Part shown: positions 32,601-37,289 of the stretch, one piece after another
Position numbering within the stretch: position 1 is the stretch's first letter
Layout: every line of letters begins with the position of its first letter
NCBI GenBank assembly: GCA_024698145.1
Contig: JAILRO010000060.1
Location: 1 to 37,289 of the forward strand
Length of the DNA stretch: 37,289 bases
Origin: Lachnospiraceae bacterium
Lineage (GTDB): Bacteria; Bacillota; Clostridia; Lachnospirales; Lachnospiraceae
Direction: 5' to 3'
Notes under the pieces: generated by a model
Seen by the model: only the letters and a program-made list of their open reading frames with translations
Database searches by the model: none
What the model was told of the DNA's origin: nothing
Position numbers and translations under genes: made by a program

Positions 32601-34457
32601 TCCACCGTTAGCATTAAACGTAACGGTATAGGTATTAGCTGTCCAATGTGCATATAATGTATGATTTGATGTATTAGTCACTTTGGTCGTCGCTGTTACA
32701 AGTGAACCACCGGAAGCCGCTGTATACCAACCATCAAATGCGTATCCATTTCGCGTCGGTGACGGAAGTGTTCCATATGTTTCTCCTACATTAACCGTCT
32801 TACCTGTTGCACTTCCTGTTCCACCATTATAATCATAGGTTACATTAACAGGAATTACATCTCCACCCCCTCCGGAAGAATTGTAGTTAATTGTTACGCT
32901 ACTACCAACTGTATTATTAAGATTTGTCCACTGAGTCTGCGATCCAGCATAATATATATTTTTCAAATTACTTACACTCGTGAAATCCTGATTCTTAACC
33001 CATTTTTCAGGCAAATATATATTATTTACAGACGCCGAACTAAACATAGAGTTGACTGAACCATTAATATCAAAATTTTGTATATTGATACTAGTAGCTG
33101 TAACATTTACACCTACTTTCTGGAACATACTCGAATAATTCTTAACATTTGATGTATCGAAATCGCTTAAATCAATATTCTTAAGTGCATAGCACTGAAA
33201 GAACATATTCGACATATCAAATACATCTGAAGTATTAACCCCAGCAAGTGTTATAGTACTTAATTTCTGAAGGTTTGCAAACATATATTTCGAATCCTGC
33301 GAAAACTCTACGCCCGGCTTAAGGACAAGTGTGGAAAGCGTTGAAGCAACACTGTTCCATATCGAGGCCTTGTTATAACCTGATGTATTATTGGACGAAT
33401 CAATGACTGTTGTATATGTCACACCATTAATTTTCGTATACGCCGGCACCGTGATACTTGTTGCGGAACTACCGGTGTATGATGTTATCTTAAGTCTCTT
33501 GTTTTTTTTGTTGATTGCATATTTATAATTCTTATACCAATCAGTAGTATCTGCATGACTTTCATCGGGCGATGTTTTTGTCATACCGTTATGATTGCAT
33601 ATAACGACAACTGACGAGGACGGTAATTTAACAGCTTTCTCATTCCATTCGCTTTGCGTTCCGGCATAATACACTCTCTTAAGAGTTGATGCATTTGATA
33701 TGTCCCAACCATCCGGAATGGCCTCGGGAAGATAAAGATCATAGACACTTGACCCTCTTAGCATGTTTGTGCTGTCTGAAGCAGGGTTAGTCGTAATTGG
33801 GAATAAAAAGTTTGAAAGATCTAATTCCTGAATATTATATCCCACACCATAAAACATCTCTTGAGAATTAAGAAGTTTTGACGACCTTAACGCCGACGCA
33901 TCAATTGTTACAAGTTTCGGGCAACTTTCAAACATTCCCTTCATAGTTGTAACTTCAGCCGTATTGATACTACCAAAATCAACACTCAACAACACCGAAG
34001 CATTGTTAAACATATAAGACATAATCTTAACATTTGATGAATCTGCACCACTCAAATCAACTCTTTCAAGATTCTCCATGCCAGCAAACAAGCTGTTACA
34101 GTTTGAATCCAAAAGCACACCCTGACTTAGATTAATCTCCTTTATCCTGGTATCCTTTGCCCACAAAGAACTTCCCACACTATAACCATTCGAAACCGCA
34201 TTCTTATTCTTCAAGCATACCGTATAAGTCTGACCATCTTTTGTCACAGTAGCGGGTACGGTAACTGTATCAGATGATATCGAACCTTTTGATTCCGTAA
34301 TATACATGATATTACCTGATGTCTCATAGTTGTAATCGTCATACCAGGCAGCACTCACCTTGCCCATCGAGCCGGTTGACGACAACATCACCCCGCCAAA
34401 CAGAACCAATAACGTCAGAACTGCATGCAAACGCCCTTTCTTCAAACATTCCTTCAT
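26685..34457 (-). CDS. Giant surface protein: DUF285 repeats, about 25 InlB-type B-repeats, LRR_5 tail
   Basis: A 2590-residue exported protein. Signal peptide about 1-36. Residues about 80-530 hold two blocks of DUF285/BspA-like repeats (LERVDLSGADSSNV, MFNNASVL and IDLSDFDTSNVKNYSSMF), each ending in YYAGTQSEW or YYAGSQTQW. About 25 tandem repeats of 72-77 residues follow (DNA 27322-32861), of the Listeria-Bacteroides type: VTFNANGG, LPTPTRxGYxFxGWYT, GGTxVT and LYAHWT. A PEPQPQPQP linker leads to LRR_5 repeats and a Lys-rich tail. No LPXTG is present. AAAGGAG precedes the ATG. Related repeats form stiff rods in adhesins and internalins, so an adhesive fibre is the likely role. Confidence 0.92.
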   Translation of the reverse strand: MKECLKKGRLHAVLTLLVLFGGVMLSSTGSMGKVSAAWYDDYNYETSGNIMYITESKGSISSDTVTVPATVTKDGQTYTVCLKNKNAVSNGYSVGSSLWAKDTRIKEINLSQGVLLDSNCNSLFAGMENLERVDLSGADSSNVKIMSYMFNNASVLLSVDFGSINTAEVTTMKGMFESCPKLVTIDASALRSSKLLNSQEMFYGVGYNIQELDLSNFLFPITTNPASDSTNMLRGSSVYDLYLPEAIPDGWDISNASTLKRVYYAGTQSEWNEKAVKLPSSSVVVICNHNGMTKTSPDESHADTTDWYKNYKYAINKKNKRLKITSYTGSSATSITVPAYTKINGVTYTTVIDSSNNTSGYNKASIWNSVASTLSTLVLKPGVEFSQDSKYMFANLQKLSTITLAGVNTSDVFDMSNMFFQCYALKNIDLSDFDTSNVKNYSSMFQKVGVNVTATSINIQNFDINGSVNSMFSSASVNNIYLPEKWVKNQDFTSVSNLKNIYYAGSQTQWTNLNNTVGSSVTINYNSSGGGGDVIPVNVTYDYNGGTGSATGKTVNVGETYGTLPSPTRNGYAFDGWYTAASGGSLVTATTKVTNTSNHTLYAHWTANTYTVTFNANGGTVSPTSNTYTYGSAYTDLPTPTYSGYSFDGWYTAASGGTKVTTSSIYSTVGAQTLYAHWTAASTTNTFTVTLDANGGTVSTTSFTVTNGGTYRNLKDPYARTGYTFNGWYTERTGGTQITTSTTVQLTSNQTLYAHWTARKYKVTFNPNGGSVTETSRQIDYESAYGDLPTPTYAGHTFVGWYTKASGGDKIFGTTIFKSTTNITIYAHWEADTYTVTFDANGGTVSPTKKTYTYGSAYADLPTPTNPGYSFAGWYTAISGGTKITESSVYSTESNQTLYAHWTTSTYTINLDANGGSVATTSFTVSYGGTYSNLGDPNPRTGYTFVGWYTAKTGGTQITASTRVEITSNQTLYARWTANTKKVTFNPNGGSVTPTYKNVSYDSEYGELPTPEYTGHTFDGWFTAQTSGNRVLESTIFKSTTDTTIYAHWITNRYTVTYDANGGSVDKESFTVAYGAQYGNLEQPTRTGYNFDGWYTAKTGGTLITSETTMSKLADHTIYAHWTAKKYTISFDINLSNESSSINSQQVTYGGTYGTLPSPSVSGYTFNGWYTDKTSGSKITSSTSVNITSNQTLYAHWTAATPKVTFNANGGSVSVASKTYTFGSKYASLPTPTRSGYTFTGWYTAKTNGTRIYESTTVNIATDHTLYAMWSNNSYKVTFNPNGGTVTPESVNVVSDDFYGELPIPEYQGHTFEGWYTSTSGGTLITESSVVTITDDQILYAHWSVNNYTVSFDAGDGEDVTDTISVVYGQSYGDLPIASRTGYTLTGWYTAKTGGTLVKADSIVELTSDITLYARWTANTYNVSYNGNGVSLNYGVKKVTYNDLYGELKTPERDGYTFLGWFTSASGGEEVTATSRVLITDNQTLYAHWSVMACTVTFDPNGGSVRDEIKMVEYGKQYGTLPVPTLPGSTFVGWYTSKTGGTQVTDKTTVQQTSDHTIYARWTKNKYTLTFNANGGNVTPTSKQIEYDVAYGELPTPTKTGYSFDGWHTAISGGTKVTESTKLTQTSAQTIYAHWKANTYTVTYDINADTGSISSTSKQVTYDATYGELETPTRTGYNFDGWYDEFGNKISSDSIVNIAKDHSIYASWTAKTVAVTFNPNGGTMSGSRNVDYTYGGNYTDLPVPYKEYCEFAGWYTAKTGGTKVTSSTQVLNESAHTLIARWNPITVVVTFNANGGNVTKTSANVTAGETYGELPTPTRSGYTFGGWYTSSNDGTRVFSETKVTTTAAHSIYAHWTKTNTTTYVDITYDANGGMIDGREEVTLQLVQGSSYDLPVIERENYTFDGWYDSEEGGTKITSVDKAMTTRTLWAHWTRIVYKVNVIYNANGGSVSSWGKEVTVDSTYGGFDTPVRTGYNFEGWFTTQDGGTEVIATTTVTNKDDHVIYAHWTHKTVQVTFNANGGVPASSSATLSYGDTYGASMPEVTREDYVFVGWFTSGSGGERVYNDDVMWRDTDHILYAHWVKEARNVQVTFNANGGNVETSVKEVTYGEVYGTLPTPARAGYVFTGWFTEVDEGEIITSDTTVTDKEAHTLYAHWTEQIITVTLKDGEEEVETYDRAVGGIYGNLPMPERDGYDFVGWFTAPEGGSEILFNTVVEKTSDHEIYARWEKAKVKITVTFDANNGEVEVNDKLVVSDTAYGELPEAQREGYLFLGWYTEQKNGERVDEETICELQDSHTLYAQWWDDTAPLWVKVSFDMNYGEGIVGDTKVQYSSSYGELPELERDGFRFDGWFTKADDGDLITAESIVEKPYNHVLYAHWTDLSTLVEPEPEPQPQPQPQPVPGQTTPQGQGTTQAPQVAVGTSVADESTGQNYVITSTDSANPTVSYAGPIDTKAKKVKVPDTVTLNGVTYKVTKVADNAFKNNKAITEITLGNNITEIGSNAFAGAKNLKKVTVGSNITTIGANAFNGCSKLRTIIIKSKKLNKKKLHKKAFKGIKKSTVIKVHKSKVKAYKKLFRSKGLSKKVKVKKY
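27322..32861 (-). repeat. Tandem array of about 25 B-repeats (Flg_new type), about 222 bp each
   Basis: About 25 units of roughly 222 bp code for the rod of the giant protein. Units 2-3-4 and 5-6-7, counted from the N-terminus, match each other in order (types TYTYGSAY, SFTV with LDANGG, and NPNGG with GHTF). This shows a duplicated three-unit block of about 665 bp. Later units diverge more, and those nearest the C-terminus are the most acidic. Confidence 0.88.
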
Positions 34458-34500
34458 AATTATCCCTACTCCTTTCCAATTCTGTATAATAAACCATCTA

Positions 34501-34531
34501 AATCATGCAATATACCGTGTTCTGCATGATT
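34501..34531. promoter_or_regulatory. Inverted repeat in the leader of the giant surface gene
   Basis: AATCATGCA (34501-34509) and TGCATGATT (34523-34531) are perfect 9-bp arms around 13 bases, located between the promoter and the start codon. It could be an operator or an mRNA hairpin; it has no T run and is not a terminator. Confidence 0.55.
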
Positions 34532-34567
34532 ATTGGATTGTCCGATATTACACTCATAAGTAGATAT

Positions 34568-34596
34568 ATTTTACTGCAAAATGACGATTTTTTCAA
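34568..34596 (-). promoter_or_regulatory. Promoter of the giant surface protein gene
   Basis: On the minus strand, TTGAAA (34596-34591) and TAAAAT (34573-34568) are separated by 17 bp, 110 bp upstream of the ATG. The rest of the 34458-34769 gap holds this promoter, the leader dyad, AT-rich sequence and one terminator; no gene was seen. Confidence 0.6.
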
Positions 34597-34700
34597 GCAA
34601 AACCGCACTTTGTTTGTTTATTTTCAACATTTATCCCATATATTTTTACTTCATTTTCCAACATCCACAAGATATCGTTTGCGTCATGCTTAAAATACAC

Positions 34701-34737
34701 AAAAATGGAGGATTCTGAAACTTTTTAGAATCCCCCA
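34701..34737 (-). terminator. Terminator of the DUF1858 gene
   Basis: An 11-bp stem with one mismatch (34706-34716 with 34727-34737), followed on the minus strand by five T (34705-34701). Confidence 0.75.
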
Positions 34738-34769
34738 TAACAGATGTCATTTACAAATTAAATATGCAA

Positions 34770-34982
34770 TTAAGCTTCCTTACCTGCAAGGTAATTGTTG
34801 ATGTCCTTGATAAGCTCGTCAACGTCCATACCATGAACCTGTGCAGCCTCCTCAAGAGTCTCGCCCTGAGCTGAAGGACAACCTACGCAATGCATTCCAC
34901 TTGCCATAAGGATTGCGGCATTGCCCGGATCTACCTGAATAATCTCGCCGATTAACATATCTTTATTAACTGTCTGTGCCAT
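34770..34982 (-). CDS. DUF1858 domain protein
   Basis: A 70-residue soluble protein made entirely of a DUF1858 domain: an N-terminal IGEIIQVDPGNAAILMASG, then a Cys-Val-Gly-Cys pair (32 and 35) in GMHCVGCPSAQGETLEEA, then a helical end. Stand-alone copies and fusions are common in anaerobes, where the CxxC suggests redox or metal handling; the function is not known. AGGAGG precedes the ATG. It has its own promoter and terminator, so it is monocistronic. Confidence 0.92.
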   Translation of the reverse strand: MAQTVNKDMLIGEIIQVDPGNAAILMASGMHCVGCPSAQGETLEEAAQVHGMDVDELIKDINNYLAGKEA

Positions 34983-35071
34983 TAGTTTTTCCTCCTAGAT
35001 AATATATATTACTTAATTATAATAAAGCCTTAGTACCATAAAATAACGGTATTGCGTCATTAAGTGCCACT

Positions 35072-35099
35072 ATTATAACATGATTTTTCAAAAACACAA
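35072..35099 (-). promoter_or_regulatory. Promoter of the DUF1858 gene
   Basis: On the minus strand, TTGTGT (35099-35094) and TATAAT (35077-35072) are separated by 16 bp, with an extended TGT before the -10. Confidence 0.6.
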
Positions 35100-35102
35100 C
35101 CT

Positions 35103-36089
35103 TTATTTTACAAAATGAAGACCTTGCCTGCACGAAAGCGTCACATTCCTGACGCGACATGGAGTCTCGCCGTCCATATGAATCCATTGCGGCTCACTGG
35201 TTACAACACGCACGCTTCGGCTTCTATACTGGTCTATGTTAGAGAACAAAATGTGCTTGCCACGATATACCATCAAAACCTCCAAAAGCAATTTGGGGAT
35301 CGGGGCCGCACTTGCAAGACATATATCAAGATACCCGTCTGTAGGGTCTGCATCAGGACAAAACGGTACGCCACCGCCTTCCATTTTGTGAATCATACCA
35401 ACCGAAAAGAAAAGCCTGTCCACACTGACTGTATTGTTATCGTCCATGTAGAGCGTAACCTTCGTTGTCTTTCTTGAAAATATCTGCTTAATTCCAACCG
35501 CAACATACACAAGCTTGCCCATGTATAGTTTGTTGAGTTTCTTTTTTAACTTGCTTTTTGACACTTCTTCGCAAATATCAGCATCATATCCAACACCACT
35601 GCTTATTATAAATCGTTTAGTTGTCGTTTGTCCTACATCGTCTTCATAAGTTGCCTCACCGTAATCAAGAAGCAACTCCTCCGGCTCATCCAACAAGTGC
35701 AACAACGCTTTTTCAGGTTTCTTATCAATACCGTTATTTCTCGCAAAATCATTACCCGAACCAATTCGAATACAAGAAAGCTTTGTGTTATTAAGATTAA
35801 CAATTGCATTAAGCACAAGGTTAAGAGTTCCGTCTCCACCAAGCACCACAAGGTGAATTGAGGAAGCATTTTGCAAAATGTTAAGCGACTTTTTGCCAAG
35901 CGTCTTCGTCGTTTCTTCGGTAATACCACCTCCGGTTGCGGCGCTTACAAATGCAACCAGTTTCTCTATTTTATTGAAAACAAGTAGTTTGTATTCAACA
36001 TCTCTAGCGTCGAGTATGGGTTTTAACTTTTTCCAAACTCTGCGTCCCATTCCTGATGAAGCAGTTGGATTCATTATGAAACAATACAT
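35103..36089 (-). CDS. Diacylglycerol kinase family lipid kinase (DgkB/YegS-like)
   Basis: A 328-residue cytosolic or membrane-associated kinase. The ATG at 36089 follows GGAGG with six bases spacing; in-frame upstream starts would run into ansA. NPTASSGMG (7-15), the catalytic-loop GGDGTLNLVLNAI (84-96) and IGSGNDFARN are the DAGK_cat motifs. PTDGYLDICL and VRVVTSEPQWIHMDGE mark the C-terminal beta-sandwich domain. Family members phosphorylate diacylglycerol or related lipids for phospholipid and lipoteichoic-acid lipid recycling. It starts two bases after the asparaginase stop, and its ribosome site overlaps the end of that gene, so the two are probably translationally coupled. Confidence 0.93.
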   Translation of the reverse strand: MYCFIMNPTASSGMGRRVWKKLKPILDARDVEYKLLVFNKIEKLVAFVSAATGGGITEETTKTLGKKSLNILQNASSIHLVVLGGDGTLNLVLNAIVNLNNTKLSCIRIGSGNDFARNNGIDKKPEKALLHLLDEPEELLLDYGEATYEDDVGQTTTKRFIISSGVGYDADICEEVSKSKLKKKLNKLYMGKLVYVAVGIKQIFSRKTTKVTLYMDDNNTVSVDRLFFSVGMIHKMEGGGVPFCPDADPTDGYLDICLASAAPIPKLLLEVLMVYRGKHILFSNIDQYRSRSVRVVTSEPQWIHMDGETPCRVRNVTLSCRQGLHFVK

Positions 36090-36091
36090 TA

Positions 36092-37108
36092 TTATCCTCC
36101 AAAGAATCCTTGTACTTTCTCTGTTGTTATATGTTTTTCCTGCGTAGCAAGTATCCATAACTTCATATACACCGCAACAGGCGACACACCATAAATCAGT
36201 GATATACCAAGTTCGTCATAGACACTTGTACTTTCGTAGGAAATTCCTTTATTAACTCCGGCAAGAAATATAGGAATATTTCTCTTTTTCATTTCGTCAA
36301 AAAATGAACGATATCCCAGGTACTCTGTATTAATGGTTCCGGAATGATAGCCTTCTATTAATACACACTTTGTGCCTTCGGAAACATCGGGCAATTTTAA
36401 CCCCGGATAAAATTTGATTCTGGTAATATCATTACACTCATCATTAAGACTTACATTATCAACTTGTAATATATTAAAGTCCTTAAAAGTATCATTTATA
36501 CAAAATCTGTCATCCTTAATATGTCCGAAACACTCATTATTTATGCTGAAATATTCATCGGAACACGTAAACGTTTCAAGAAGTTTTGTAGGCCTGTGAA
36601 TATAAGTTATGTCGTCGTGGTTCGTATATGGAACAAACACACCGCGCAGAGAATGTTCTTCAATAAGTTTGATTGCCCCACGCAGGTTGGCAAGGGCATT
36701 ACTTCTCTTGTCATTTATAGGATAGTTGGCAGATACAACGCATACAGGAACACAGTCCTGTCCAAGTGCATAATCGAGTGCTGCCGCCGAGTACGGCAAA
36801 GTATCCGTTCCGTGAGTAACAATAACACCATCATAACTATCAGCTTGCGCTTTGCCGGGCGACGAGTTTTTGTTATTACCAGCACCTATAGCATCAGCCA
36901 CACATTTAACGAGGTTTGTGATAGTTTTGCCGGTGTTGTTCTCGCTTAATTTTGTGTACGGCGTGATAATATCATACGAATGAGGCAGACCGTGCTTTCT
37001 GCTGTAAGCCTCTATAAGTTCATACGGCGCACTCTCGTCGGTTTTGATGTAGTTGTCATTTACCTTGCTGCCGATTGTTCCACCGGTAAATACAAAGAGA
37101 AGTTTCAT
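36092..37108 (-). CDS. ansA: L-asparaginase (type I/AnsA-like)
   Basis: A 338-residue enzyme hydrolysing asparagine to aspartate and ammonia. The catalytic motif TGGTIGSKV (8-16) and the second Thr/Asp motif VTHGTDTLPYSA (97-108) are intact. There is no signal peptide, so it is cytosolic. AGGAGG lies close before the ATG. Its upstream region is the right inverted repeat, which begins 21 bp from the start codon, so any promoter must lie in or across that repeat. Downstream it is coupled to the lipid kinase gene. Confidence 0.93.
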   Translation of the reverse strand: MKLLFVFTGGTIGSKVNDNYIKTDESAPYELIEAYSRKHGLPHSYDIITPYTKLSENNTGKTITNLVKCVADAIGAGNNKNSSPGKAQADSYDGVIVTHGTDTLPYSAAALDYALGQDCVPVCVVSANYPINDKRSNALANLRGAIKLIEEHSLRGVFVPYTNHDDITYIHRPTKLLETFTCSDEYFSINNECFGHIKDDRFCINDTFKDFNILQVDNVSLNDECNDITRIKFYPGLKLPDVSEGTKCVLIEGYHSGTINTEYLGYRSFFDEMKKRNIPIFLAGVNKGISYESTSVYDELGISLIYGVSPVAVYMKLWILATQEKHITTEKVQGFFGG

Positions 37109-37128
37109 TGTGCCTCCTAATTATTTAT

Positions 37129-37286
37129 ATTGCTGTTTAGTTACATTTTACGAGCGAAACTTCTAATTGTTTTTAAGCGTCTCTTATGATTGCAGTTCCA
37201 ACGCAGGCAAGCTTTCGCCCGTTTTGAGCGCAACGGTACTAAGTTCGTACTACGTACTCACTAAGTACCGGCGGTCAAAGAGGACC
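37129..37286 (-). repeat. Right copy of 158-bp inverted repeat
   Basis: The reverse complement of 1-158 with about three substitutions. It lies directly upstream of ansA, so on the minus strand it forms most of that gene's visible leader. A TAAAAT hexamer near its inner end could be a -10, but no good -35 was seen at the right spacing. Confidence 0.9.
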
Positions 37287-37289
37287 TGC

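Noticed and set aside
27322-32861. CRISPR-like or satellite array
   Set aside because: The ~222-bp period stays in frame and encodes InlB-type B-repeats; the units are not identical and have no spacers.
26685-34457. Sortase-anchored (LPXTG) protein
   Set aside because: The C-terminus is a Lys-rich LRR module with no LPXTG motif, hydrophobic segment or terminal positive tail after a helix.
1-37286. Composite transposon or integrative element with 158-bp terminal repeats
   Set aside because: There is no transposase, integrase or relaxase, and the interior holds essential genes (tmk, holB, uppP, rsmI). A dispersed chromosomal repeat is simpler.

Overview
The window looks like chromosomal DNA of a low-GC, Gram-positive, anaerobic Clostridia member, most likely Lachnospiraceae. 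This is inferred from the sporulation-associated genes (spmA, spmB, yaaT/ricT), the Bacillus/Clostridium-type cluster decarboxylase-tmk-yaaR-holB-yaaT-trmN-rsmI, the many secreted proteins with Lys-rich C-termini, and the strong AGGAGG ribosome binding sites. No rRNA, tRNA, CRISPR array, transposase or phage gene was seen. The two ends (1-158 and 37129-37286) are near-identical inverted copies of one intergenic repeat. The window is therefore probably bounded by a dispersed chromosomal repeat; it is not a mobile element.

Layout. 159-6331: a small four-helix protein, a membrane protein with two FliM-like motifs, a secreted CAP protein, a membrane-tethered serine hydrolase, a secreted LRR-tailed protein and a Nudix ADP-ribose pyrophosphatase. 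6324-7220: uppP. 7341-14960 (minus strand): a promoter and cobalamin riboswitch followed by five tightly packed genes: a small HNH-associated-repeat protein, a wall protein combining a DUF4430 domain with an alpha/alpha toroid, a membrane-tethered DUF4430 protein, EcfT, and one polypeptide carrying two ECF ATPases plus an S-component-like domain. 15054-16303: spmA-spmB. 16346-25602 (minus strand): the rsmI to decarboxylase housekeeping cluster, interrupted by a Thr-rich secreted protein and a truncated Rpn-family remnant. 25743-26621: YitT-family membrane protein. 26685-34457: a 2590-residue surface protein with about 25 InlB-type B-repeats. 34770-37108: a DUF1858 protein, a diacylglycerol-kinase-like lipid kinase and L-asparaginase.

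The most notable system is the riboswitch-controlled operon. In animals, transcobalamin and intrinsic factor bind B12 between an alpha/alpha barrel and a beta domain related to DUF4430. Here both folds are encoded on surface-exposed proteins beside a complete ECF transporter, under a cobalamin riboswitch. I infer a Gram-positive corrinoid capture-and-relay system: a wall-bound binder, a membrane-tethered binder on a long charged stalk, and a fused ECF importer. A second theme is a shared Lys-rich LRR_5 tail on three otherwise unrelated secreted proteins, including the putative B12 binder. None of the three has an LPXTG signal, so the tail may be a surface-retention module.
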